64,000 nt of DNA from Virgibacillus natechei (GTDB lineage Bacteria > Bacillota > Bacilli > Bacillales > Amphibacillaceae): the NCBI RefSeq assembly GCF_026013645.1, contig NZ_CP110224.1:3100001-3164000 (forward strand). Direction: 5' to 3'. A program made the translations under genes and the position numbers. A model generated the notes under the pieces. The model saw nothing but the letters and a program-made list of their open reading frames with translations. It ran no database searches and was not told the origin of the DNA. Every line of letters begins with the position of its first letter. Position 1 is the first letter of the stretch. Shown piece by piece: positions 18,080 through 25,176 of the stretch.

Positions 18080-18844
18080 CTAGGTGCGGATGATTTTCCG
18101 TCCTTTGATTCGGGATGGTGTATCTACGGTGATGGATAAGTCATCTACAATTGCTTTGCTGTTTTGCTGAAGTTGGTATACTTTTCCGGCTCCGAATTGC
18201 TTCTCCATAACGCGATAGGCATCTTTCAGATAATAGGTGCGCTTCTTCGGGTCGTGTGCGTCGGAGGCGACAAAATGGGTCAGTTGTGCGCCAATCAATT
18301 GGTGGGTGAACTTCTGAAGCTTTCTCCCCCTCTTACCAGCAACACTCGCTGCCGTCACTTGGGTCAGCGCGCCATTTGATACTAATTGGTGGAGCAAATC
18401 AGGGTTTGTCCTGATCATTTCATTGCGCTCAGGATGCACAATAATCGGTTGATATCCGGCAATTTGCACCTCGAATTGAAGCTGCGTGATATACTGGGGC
18501 ACGTGATCATCTGGTAATTCGATAAAGATATAATTGCTTGTCGCATTTAGCGGGAGTAATTCCCCACTTTTTAAATCTTGTACCATCTCTCCATAAATAC
18601 GCGTCTCCTGCCCAGGTAGGATCGTAAGCGGAATTTGTTCATGCCTTAATTTTCCATTCACAAATGCCACCACGCCCTGAATATCTTCGGCTTTATTGAT
18701 GTATGTCCCGTTCTTATGATGTGGTGTAGCAATGATATGTGTAATCCCCTCTTCAACAGCTTGTTCAGCCATTTTCAGCGTTTGGGGGAGTGATTTCGAG
18801 CCATCATCCAACCCAGGCAATATATGACAATGGATGTCAATCAT
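18080..18844 (-). CDS. PHP-family protein-tyrosine phosphatase (CapC/YwqE-like), copy 2
   Basis: 254 residues from ATG 18844. An ATG at 18862 is in frame, but the AGAGGTG ribosome binding site lies inside that extension, so the shorter start is chosen. MIDIHCHILPGLDDGSKSL, ATPHHKNGTY, GQETRIYGE, VHPERNEM and SDAHDPKKR give the PHP metal site. It is clearly a tandem paralogue of copy 1 (same length, same motifs, substantially diverged), with a class 3 repeat array between them. Like copy 1 it probably opposes the BY-kinase upstream. Cys replaces Ser in the HxH motif (HCH versus HSH). Confidence 0.9.
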   Translation of the reverse strand: MIDIHCHILPGLDDGSKSLPQTLKMAEQAVEEGITHIIATPHHKNGTYINKAEDIQGVVAFVNGKLRHEQIPLTILPGQETRIYGEMVQDLKSGELLPLNATSNYIFIELPDDHVPQYITQLQFEVQIAGYQPIIVHPERNEMIRTNPDLLHQLVSNGALTQVTAASVAGKRGRKLQKFTHQLIGAQLTHFVASDAHDPKKRTYYLKDAYRVMEKQFGAGKVYQLQQNSKAIVDDLSITVDTPSRIKGRKIIRT

Positions 18845-19011
18845 ACGTTCACCTCTTTGCATTACATTTTCTAACTTGCCACATTAATCCTAATCCACAC
18901 CATGCTACCTTTTACATTGATTTTACCCGGACGCATGTTCATCCACTTTTTCAAAGAATCCCTTTAAGAATGCCACGTTTGTTTTGTGATAGGCTCTTTT
19001 ATGATGGTGGA

Positions 19012-19183
19012 TTTCCGCTGCGTACAGTCGCTTTCCGCGGGCACGGCTTTGCCCTGGCAAAGGGTATGTCGACGTTGTTCGCAAAGAACGGTTTTAGTCG
19101 ACCTTCCTTAGCATAGCATCCGGGGTCTTCGGACACGTGCTTTCCCGCAGGAGTCGACTGTACTCCGCTCCAATCAACTGCCG
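19012..19183 (+). repeat. Bacillaceae dispersed palindromic repeat, copy 1
   Basis: Contains the recognisable ends CGCTTTCCGCGGGCACGG and CTTTCCCGCAGGAGTCGACT followed by TACTCCGCTCCAATCAA, a sequence type scattered through many Bacillus-related genomes. The middle (about 19075-19110) is variable and has its own small palindromes (GTCGAC). Together with copy 2 it forms a large inverted repeat in the 640-bp gap between the kinase and phosphatase genes. Confidence 0.75.
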
Positions 19184-19250
19184 TAAGAGAGCATGGTTAT
19201 GCTTATTATATAATAATCAAGCAATTTTGATGAAATTACAAAGCACCCAC

Positions 19251-19370
19251 CAGCGGAGGAAATACACGGAGACTCCTGCGGGAACAGTGGCCAGAGTGAG
19301 ACCCCGCAGAACGGAGTTCGAGGAGGCTCACGGGTCACCCGCGGAAAGCGGAGTGTATTTCCGTAGCGGT
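19251..19370 (-). repeat. Bacillaceae dispersed palindromic repeat, inverted copy 2
   Basis: Reverse complement reads ACTCCGCTTTCCGCGGGTGA, then TTCCCGCAGGAGTCTCCGTG, matching copy 1 in inverted orientation across a 67-bp spacer. It lies downstream of the kinase terminator. Confidence 0.7.
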
Positions 19371-19450
19371 ATTACGTCGCATTCTATAAATCTTATACCA
19401 AAAACAACAGCCTTCTAAGATAAGTGTCAAATTTTGTAAATTAGCTGTGT

Positions 19451-19482
19451 AAAAGACTCCCTGCTCTCGTTTGCAAGGAGTC
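19451..19482 (-). terminator. Terminator after the tyrosine kinase
   Basis: On the minus strand GACTCCTTGC pairs with GCAGGGAGTC around a short loop and is followed by TTTTA, starting 6 bp after the kinase stop at 19488. It may separate the kinase/modulator pair from the distal phosphatase genes. Confidence 0.75.
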
Positions 19483-19487
19483 CTGTT

Positions 19488-20186
19488 TTAATTTGTTCCG
19501 TAGTAATAATAGTAGTTAGATGCTTTTTTCTCCCGATCATTGAGCACCGTACCGAGCAATTTCGCATGCGCTGGCTCTAATGCTTCTTTAGCTTTCTCAG
19601 CTGGTTCATACTCTGTAACATTACTCCTGATAACCAAGATGGAGCCATCAACGATATCGGCAAGAATTTGTGCGTCGGTCACCGCTAGTACAGGCGGCGT
19701 GTCGAAAATAACCAGGTCATAAGACATCGTTGCTTCTTTTAACAAAGATTGCATTTTGCGAGAACCCAGTAATTCAGATGGATTCGGCGGAATAGGCCCA
19801 CATGAAATGACATCTAAATTTTCCATTTCGGTACGATTGACCGTTTCCTCGAGTGCATGCTCCCCAACCAAAATATTACTCAAACCCCTTAAATTATCAA
19901 GGCGGAATGTGTAATGAGCAGTTGGCTTTCTCAAATCAGCATCGATAAGCAGTACTTTCTTCCCTTGTTGCGCGTAGACAACAGCTAGATTCGCCGTTGT
20001 CATCGACTTTCCCTCGCCAGGACCTGATGACGTGACGATCATCGATTTTAAATCATTATCAACCGAGGCAAACTGTAAATTCGTTCGAACCGTACGATAT
20101 TGCTCCGACACAGGCGATTTTGGATTCAACTTCGTAATCAAATGCCTCATTTTATTTGGTCTAGACTGATTCTTTCTTCGCGCCAT
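19488..20186 (-). CDS. BY-type protein tyrosine kinase (CapB/EpsB/YwqD-like)
   Basis: 232 residues from ATG 20186, seven bases after AGGAGG; a longer frame would overlap the upstream gene by more than 90 bp. Walker A is SSGPGEGKSMTTANLA, Walker A' is VLLIDADLRKP and Walker B is YDLVIFDTPPVLA. The C-terminus ends in a tyrosine cluster (SNYYYYYGTN), the site of transphosphorylation in this family. It is the cytoplasmic partner of the membrane protein encoded just upstream, whose 3' end it overlaps by 26 bp, and it controls capsule chain length and export through cycles of phosphorylation. Confidence 0.93.
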   Translation of the reverse strand: MARRKNQSRPNKMRHLITKLNPKSPVSEQYRTVRTNLQFASVDNDLKSMIVTSSGPGEGKSMTTANLAVVYAQQGKKVLLIDADLRKPTAHYTFRLDNLRGLSNILVGEHALEETVNRTEMENLDVISCGPIPPNPSELLGSRKMQSLLKEATMSYDLVIFDTPPVLAVTDAQILADIVDGSILVIRSNVTEYEPAEKAKEALEPAHAKLLGTVLNDREKKASNYYYYYGTN

Positions 20187-20925
20187 CATAATCCCTCCTA
20201 TTCGATTTATCGGCTTGGAAAGTAAAATGATCGCCCCGAACTTCCGAATCATTAATATGAGAAATCACACCAAGTACTGGTAGTTCCAAGCGCTTCTCAA
20301 TATCATCTTCGGTCGTAATGGTGTTATCTAGGTATTCCAGTAGAAACGCTAATCCAACACCTACCATCCCGCCCAGCACAATCGCAATCGCAATGTTAAG
20401 CGGAGGATTCGGTGCAACTGGCGATGGACTTTCGCTCAGTTCAGCTTCTGATAGCACGCTAACATTATCGACATGCATAATCTCAGGTATTTCATTTTCA
20501 AAAACTTCCACGGTTGTATTGGCAATAGCAACAGCTTCTGCAGGATCCTCATCGGTTGCTGTAACCGTTACGACCTGCGAATTCTCCTCACTTGCAACTT
20601 GGATTTTATCGCCTAGCTGTGAGACAGATAGACTTGATCCTAATTCCGCGATAACTTCATCTAAAATAGCAGGACTATTTATAATTACATTATATGTATC
20701 TATTATTTCCGTATTCGATAAATTATCATTCACATTGTATTCCATTGCCGGATCCTGCTGTCCTTCACTTACGATAAACTGTGAGCTAGATTCGTACGTT
20801 GGCGTTAATACAAAATAACTAACAACCGCCGCGATTAAAGCTGCTCCCAAAACGAATGCTATAATGAGCATCAAACGCTTCTTAATAACGTCATATATCT
20901 CCTTCAAGGAAATAGTTTCTTCCAT
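20161..20925 (-). CDS. Wzz-domain kinase modulator (CapA/EpsA/YwqC-like)
   Basis: 254 residues. Helix one lies at about 18-40 (MLIIAFVLGAALIAAVVSYFV) and helix two near 178-198 (LNIAIAIVLGGMVGVGLAFL), enclosing an extracellular domain with the PxxP-like SPSPVAPNPP just before the second helix, as in polysaccharide co-polymerases. The cytoplasmic tail activates the BY-kinase encoded next. GGAGG stands seven bases before ATG 20925. It is the first gene of the locus. A TATAAT on the minus strand at about 21009-21014, inside TTGTGTTATAATTCC, is a possible promoter. Confidence 0.9.
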   Translation of the reverse strand: MEETISLKEIYDVIKKRLMLIIAFVLGAALIAAVVSYFVLTPTYESSSQFIVSEGQQDPAMEYNVNDNLSNTEIIDTYNVIINSPAILDEVIAELGSSLSVSQLGDKIQVASEENSQVVTVTATDEDPAEAVAIANTTVEVFENEIPEIMHVDNVSVLSEAELSESPSPVAPNPPLNIAIAIVLGGMVGVGLAFLLEYLDNTITTEDDIEKRLELPVLGVISHINDSEVRGDHFTFQADKSNRRDYDGAKKESV

Positions 20926-21209
20926 GGTGGTACCTCCATATCCCTATTAATCTAAATTTCACACACGTATAACCCTTACATCATTAGTTCGACATTACAT
21001 TCGGAATTATAACACAAGAAAGGGAAATACCATACCACTTTTTAGAAAAACCATGAAATTTGACCTAGAAAATGGGGGTTGGACAATTTTATATTACAAA
21101 TACATTACACTTCCGTTACAAAGTGACTATTAACCTATTAAATTCCATTAATTACATATATACTTTTGTTACAACTAAAAAAATTGTAGAAACTAGGGGG
21201 ATAACGAGA

Positions 21210-22292
21210 GTGGCTAATAAGAAAATACTTATGTCGGTTACTGCAAGCGCAGCAATTGCTTCGGCAATTTTTGCAGCAGAAGAGGTAGAAGCATCGTCGT
21301 ACACAGTTCAAAGCGGAGATTCACTATGGTCAATCGCGCAACAACATAACACCAGTGTTTCCCAGTTAAACTCTATCAACAACCTGTCCAGTGATTTAAT
21401 TTTCCCGAACCAGGTTATTCAAACGGGCGGATCGTCATCATCATCGTCGGCCTCTGATTCTAGTAATAATAGCAGCAATTCATCTACATATACCGTAAAA
21501 AGCGGGGACACCCTAAGCGGAATCGCATCCGATCACGGCATATCACTATCTAAATTAATGGACTTGAATGGGCTTGATACAACACTCATCCATCCAGGAA
21601 ATGAATTCAAAGTGAGCGAAGGCTCTAGTGGCGGATCTAGCTCTGGTTCGAGCGGTGATTCTAGTTCTGGAAGCGGATCTGTTGGTTCGTCAACCGTTTA
21701 CACCGTTAAATCAGGCGACACCCTTTCCCAAATCGGAGCAGAACACGGCGTTAGTGTCGCGAACTTGAGGAACTGGAATAACTTAAGCTCAGACTTAATC
21801 ACAATCGGCCAGAAATTGAATATCAACGGATCTTCAGGATCTGGTTCAGGTTCGAATTCCGGATCTAGCGGAAGCGGCAATAGCAGTGGTGGCGGATCGA
21901 ACGAATCACCATCAGCAGACGTCGACTACAACGTGGATCAACTGATCAGCGCAGCTAAAGCGCAAATGGGCACCCCCTACGTATGGGGCGGATCCACAAC
22001 AAACGGATTCGACTGTAGCGGATTCATCCACTATGCATACAATCAAGCAGGCATGGATATCACCCGCACGAACACCCAAGGCTACTATGACCGATCATAC
22101 GACGTGAGCAACCCGCAAGTAGGCGACCTCGTATTCTTTGAAGGCACCTACAAAGCAGGCATCTCCCACATGGGAATCTATCTCGGCGGCGGAGACTTCA
22201 TCCACGCAGGCTCCTCCACCGGCGTAACGATCGCAAACGTTAATAATTCCTACTGGAGCAGCCATTTTGAAGGGTATAAACGGTTTTATTAA
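21210..22292 (+). CDS. Secreted LysM/NlpC-P60 peptidoglycan D,L-endopeptidase (LytF/CwlS-like)
   Basis: 360 residues from GTG 21210, which follows AGGGGG by nine bases; the longer open frame upstream has no ribosome binding site. It begins with a signal peptide (KKILMSVTASAAIASAIFA, cleavage near EVEAS). Three LysM domains follow, starting at SYTVQSGDSLWSIAQ, TYTVKSGDTLSGIAS and VYTVKSGDTLSQIGA and separated by Ser/Gly linkers. The C-terminal NlpC/P60 domain has the catalytic Cys in GFDCSGFIHYAY, His in ISHMGIYLG and the third polar residue in DFIHAGSS. It cuts the D-Glu to diamino-acid bond in wall peptides at septa or the cell surface. It is transcribed divergently from the polysaccharide locus. 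Confidence 0.94.
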   Translation: MANKKILMSVTASAAIASAIFAAEEVEASSYTVQSGDSLWSIAQQHNTSVSQLNSINNLSSDLIFPNQVIQTGGSSSSSSASDSSNNSSNSSTYTVKSGDTLSGIASDHGISLSKLMDLNGLDTTLIHPGNEFKVSEGSSGGSSSGSSGDSSSGSGSVGSSTVYTVKSGDTLSQIGAEHGVSVANLRNWNNLSSDLITIGQKLNINGSSGSGSGSNSGSSGSGNSSGGGSNESPSADVDYNVDQLISAAKAQMGTPYVWGGSTTNGFDCSGFIHYAYNQAGMDITRTNTQGYYDRSYDVSNPQVGDLVFFEGTYKAGISHMGIYLGGGDFIHAGSSTGVTIANVNNSYWSSHFEGYKRFY

Positions 22293-22294
22293 GA

Positions 22295-22320
22295 GGCACT
22301 TGATTAATTAAGGGCCGGTT
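22295..22320 (+). repeat. Partial copy of the interspersed core
   Basis: GCACTTGATTAATTAAGGGC plus CGGTT matches the centre of the 110-bp core (GCACTTCGTTAATGAAGGGCCGGTT). It starts 3 bp after the stop of the wall hydrolase and lies before that gene's terminator, so it is transcribed. Confidence 0.6.
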
Positions 22321-22355
22321 GGATTGAAGATAGGTTAATAGAATGCAGGTTACAG

Positions 22356-22385
22356 GAACTCCAGCGAGGCTGGGGTTCTTTTTTT
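22356..22385 (+). terminator. Terminator of the LysM endopeptidase gene
   Basis: GAACTCCAGC, a GAG loop and GCTGGGGTTC form a stem of about 10 bp followed by seven T residues, 64 bp after the stop codon. Confidence 0.9.
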
Positions 22386-22397
22386 GATGTGGGACTG

Positions 22398-22725
22398 CTG
22401 TTCGGTCGGGGGTCTGTCTCCCGGTTTGGTGGCGCTGTCTCCCGGTTGGGGCGCGCTGTCTCCCGGTTTGACGGCGCTGTCTCCCGATTCGGACGCGTGG
22501 TCTCCCGAGTTAGCGCGGTTCTCTCCCGTTTTCGAGGCGCTGTCTCCCAAGTTACTTCTCATTCGATACGAACTTAACGATTTTACTAGTTGGCACTTCG
22601 TTAATGAAGGGCCGGTTATAGGGAAAAGAAAATTAAAGGTCGCGTCTCCGCCTTGAGTGGCGGTGTTCTCTCCCGTTTTGAGGGCGCTGTCTCCCGATCT
22701 TGGTTCGCGTGCTCCCACCCACCCT
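22398..22725 (+). repeat. Class 1 21-bp array with embedded core copy A
   Basis: Starts about 13 bp after the hydrolase terminator. Seven or eight units of the CTGTCTCCCGGTTTGGTGGCG type run to 22551, then the 110-bp core, then three more units to about 22720. The minus strand is open for 141 codons (22350-22775) with GDSAxKP heptads, but lacks any start signal. Confidence 0.85.
22552..22664 (+). repeat. Interspersed core, copy A
   Basis: About 113 bp opening TTACTTCTCATTCGATACGA and continuing through CTTAACGATTTTACTAGTTG, GCACTTCGTTAATGAAGGGC and CGGTTATAGGGAAAAGAAAA to a short CCGCCTTGAGTGGCGG hairpin. The centre GGCACTTC/GAAGGGCC can form a 7-bp stem with one mismatch. The same sequence recurs at 24712, 30678, 35372 and 37738, always in + orientation. 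Confidence 0.85.
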
Positions 22726-22822
22726 CGCAAGTCATCACAATATTTCCACACCACAGGATACACCCCACTTTTCATCCGAAAATATGATATACTAAAGGTA
22801 ACTAAATAATGGGGTGATTCTT

Positions 22823-23859
22823 ATGCGATCAACATTACTGAAACGTATACCGCTTGAACGATTAATGGATCTAAAAATCGACTACGCATTCAAACAGCTT
22901 TTTGGCAATGAGAAAAATAAAAATATCACGGTTGTTTTTCTGAATGCTATTCTACAGAAAACAGGGCGGGATCGCATCAAAGACATCTCATTTTCCAACA
23001 CGGAATCCAGTCCTGAATATGTCGATGATAAACAGTCCAGATTGGATTTGTTAGTTGTTACAGATGCCAATGAATGGATTAATGTAGAAATTCAATTCAC
23101 CAATAAATACGATATGATTAAGCGCTCGATCTACTACTGGGGAAAGGTATACCAGGAACGGTTTCAAAAAAAGATGACTTATGGACAATTACAACCAGTA
23201 ATAGCTATCAATATTCTGAATTTTGATTTATTTGACCAAACGGATCGCTTTCACACGTCATATCACTTATATGAAGACGAAGAAAAATTTAAATTGACCA
23301 ATGTCATGGAATTTCATTTTATAGAAATGTCAAAGCTAATAAGAGATTGGAAACTAGATAAACTAAACCCATGGGATGACGTTTTGGCCAGATGGTTGTT
23401 AATGCTCGGCATGGTAGACCGCCGAAACGGCAAAGTCTACGATGACAAAATAATAAAAGGATGGCAGACTAAAACCGCCACGTCCTGTGGCAACGTCTGC
23501 AGAACCCACCTCATGTGGGCCCGAGGAGAATCGCCATGAAAGACGAAACATTGCGTTCTGCCCTTCAAGACTGGGAAAAAATTAGCGCTACACAAGAACA
23601 ATACCTTGCTTACGAGGCGCGTGCTAAGCGCATTATAGATGAAGAAGCAGCCCAGCGTGAAGCCGAACTGCGGGTGCAGGAAGCTGAAGAAAAGGTTGCA
23701 GAAGCAGAGCAAAAAGCTACAAAAGCAGTGCAAAAGACAGAAGAGAGAATTGCTCGTGAACTTTTATCGAAGGGCTCGGACATTGAATTCGTTGCTGGAG
23801 CTACAGGGATTGATAAAGAGCGAGTCATTGAAATTAAAAGGGAGATGCAGTTACCATGA
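22823..23859 (+). pseudogene. Rpn-family PD-(D/E)XK nuclease/putative transposase, interrupted
   Basis: Begins at ATG 22823 six bases after GGGGTG. It shows the Rpn/PDDEXK_2 opening DLKIDYAFKQLFGNEKNKNI, the catalytic core SRLDLLVVTDANEWINVEIQ (Asp, then E-x-Q), and SIYYWGKVYQERF. About 210 residues match the family, then after NGKVYDDKI (about 23455) foreign sequence is entered and the frame ends at 23539. The C-terminal part resumes in another frame at 23539 (AMKDETLRSALQDWEKISA, then a Glu/Ala coiled coil) and ends at 23859. A palindromic insertion of about 70 bp at 23460-23530 explains the split. A short truncated product could still be made. Confidence 0.8.
23463..23524 (+). repeat. Small palindromic element inserted in the Rpn gene
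   Basis: GCAGAC/GTCTGC enclose CCAC-GTCCT-GTGG, and a second hairpin CCCAC-CTCAT-GTGGG follows directly. The two-hairpin form with CGTCCTG and CCTCATG loops looks like a REP-type element I associate with Bacillaceae. It disrupts the reading frame at the junction between the nuclease domain and the coiled-coil tail. Confidence 0.65.
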
Positions 23860-24047
23860 CTTCTCTTGATGAAGCAGCCTATGAACGCAAACTTAGATCT
23901 GCCTTGGTTCAGGAAAGCGCTCTTCCAGTGTCGCGGTACTGTCTCCCAATTTGAATGTGCTCTCACTCACTCCACAGGCATAACCAAACGTGAGCATATA
24001 GAACGGTCTACCATACACTATAATTAAATAAAGAGAGCGTGATTTCT
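23860..24047 (+). other. Short stretch with a single class 1 unit
   Basis: An ATG at 23857 overlapping the Rpn stop opens a frame of about 32 codons (MTSLDEAAYERKLRSALVQ...) that runs into one class 1 unit (CGGTACTGTCTCCCAATTTG, about 23933-23952). It looks like a relic rather than a gene. Confidence 0.35.
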
Positions 24048-24140
24048 ATGGCCTTTAACGAACATCCGAAACGGCCGGTTGCTAAACAAACCAGAAGTGA
24101 ACGTAGAGAAGAGTTAATGCGGTTTTATCGGAACAGATAA
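24048..24140 (+). CDS. Small basic protein, 30 residues
   Basis: ATG 24048 to TAA 24140, encoding MAFNEHPKRPVAKQTRSERR and then EELMRFYRNR. It is highly charged, with no signal peptide or hydrophobic segment. A weak AGAGAGCGTG precedes it. It is followed 64 bp later by another small ORF with a better ribosome binding site and then a strong terminator, which suggests a genuine short transcript. Function not recognised. Confidence 0.4.
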   Translation: MAFNEHPKRPVAKQTRSERREELMRFYRNR

Positions 24141-24204
24141 AGGGAACTGCATATATAAACTAATCAATTATTATATAGCTCATTTAGACGATGGGGGTGC
24201 GCCT

Positions 24205-24366
24205 GTGAATAAAGAAGAATGGAGAAGTGCGTTTATCAGTAACATTCAAAATACGAATTGGAAAGAAAAGTCGTTTTCGGTCAAAAAAGTACAATTTGAT
24301 GGCCCGGAAAGCACACTGCGTCGATTAGCTCCGGAGATTCTACGCATATTAAAAAAACCCTATTAA
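24205..24366 (+). CDS. Small hypothetical protein, 53 residues
   Basis: GTG 24205 with GGGGGTG a few bases before it, ending at TAA 24366 inside the left arm of a strong terminator. The protein starts MNKEEWRSAFISNIQNTNW and ends LRRLAPEILRILKKPY. It has mixed charge, is probably helical at the C-terminus, and has no membrane segment. The ribosome binding site and immediate terminator favour a real gene. No family recognised. Confidence 0.5.
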   Translation: MNKEEWRSAFISNIQNTNWKEKSFSVKKVQFDGPESTLRRLAPEILRILKKPY

Positions 24367-24379
24367 ATAGGGTTTTTTT
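24351..24379. terminator. Strong bidirectional terminator
   Basis: AAAAAAACCCTAT and ATAGGGTTTTTTT form a perfect A/U-flanked hairpin with a 3-base loop. It overlaps the last codons of the 53-residue ORF and works in either direction. Confidence 0.9.
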
Positions 24380-24543
24380 ACCTGTACATATACTTTTTTA
24401 GATTAAAATTCTTTTTTTCAACTTTGAATCCCTTTGAGTAGCTATACACATACAAGGTACTGGATTACACCATAATAGATGGTGGAGATAGTGCAAATCC
24501 GACATAATTAACAATTCTATCTGTTTTATCTTTAAAGTTTTAC

Positions 24544-24571
24544 TTGTAATGTTATAAGGATATTATACAAT
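24544..24571 (+). promoter_or_regulatory. Candidate sigma-A promoter with adjacent palindrome
   Basis: TTGTAA (24544-24549) and TACAAT (24566-24571) are 16 bp apart. A perfect 14-bp palindrome GTAGGTTAACCTAC at 24581-24594 lies right at the expected transcription start, a good operator position. The next strong signal downstream is a terminator at 24633-24684. Confidence 0.5.
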
Positions 24572-24577
24572 AGAGGT

Positions 24578-24684
24578 GTAGTAGGTTAACCTACTTTAGT
24601 AAAGGTTCTAGTTCGAACGCCATATAAGGTCGAAAAGAGAGCACACACGGTTTGGTCACCGTAGTGGAAATGCTCTCTTTTTTT
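24578..24684 (+). ncRNA. Candidate small RNA of about 105 nt
   Basis: Bounded by the promoter-like TTGTAA-16-TACAAT and by a terminator in which AAAAGAGAGC pairs with GCTCTCTTTTTTT around an inner ACGGT/ACCGT stem. It has no open frame of note. It could be an independent small RNA or the leader of something lost. It is not recognised as a known riboswitch. Confidence 0.4.
24633..24684 (+). terminator. Terminator of the candidate small RNA
   Basis: GAGAGC/GCTCTC outer stem, inner ACGGT/ACCGT stem, seven T residues at the end. No protein gene lies directly upstream. Confidence 0.8.
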
Positions 24685-24711
24685 GTTTAAATTCGTATTT
24701 TAAGCCCGTTT

Positions 24712-24965
24712 TAATTCTCATTCGATACGAACGTAACGATTATTACTAGTTGGCACTTCGTTAATTAAGAGCCGGTTATGGAGAAAAGGAGAATTAAAGG
24801 AAGGTCGCGGCTCTGCTTGAGTGGCGGCGTTCTATCCCGATTTGAGGGTGCTGTCTCCTGGTTTGGACGTGCGCTCTCCCGTTTCGACTGCACTCCCTCC
24901 CGATTCAGACTCTCTCTCCCGATTCGACGGCACTCCCTCCCGATTCAGACTCGCCCTCCCCCAAT
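24712..24965 (+). repeat. Core copy B followed by class 1 array
   Basis: 24712-24831 is the core (ATTCTCATTCGATACGAACG and onward, with small deletions and AAGGAAGG in place of AAAGG). It is followed by about six class 1 units to 24965, such as GTGCTGTCTCCTGGTTTGGAC, some shortened to 18 bp. No array precedes this core; a terminator does. Confidence 0.8.
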
Positions 24966-25176
24966 ATGCTACATTCGTTATGATATGTAATTACGGGCTT
25001 GGCAGAATAAGGTACAATAAGGTGAGAATACGCTTTTATAAAGTGAAATTTTACGTCATACAACTGTTTTCAGTGGGACGTGCGTGCATGTACGCGCAGC
25101 GCAGGACGTGCTGTTTTTAGTCGAGCTTCCAAACTGGAAGAGTAAAACAGATTAAAAAAACACACCGGAGGAAAGG

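Noticed and set aside
22350..22775. 141-codon minus-strand ORF across the class 1 array and core A
   Set aside because: Low-complexity heptads on both sides of a translated core; the equivalent frame at core C (30630-30911) is differently bounded, and there is no start signal.
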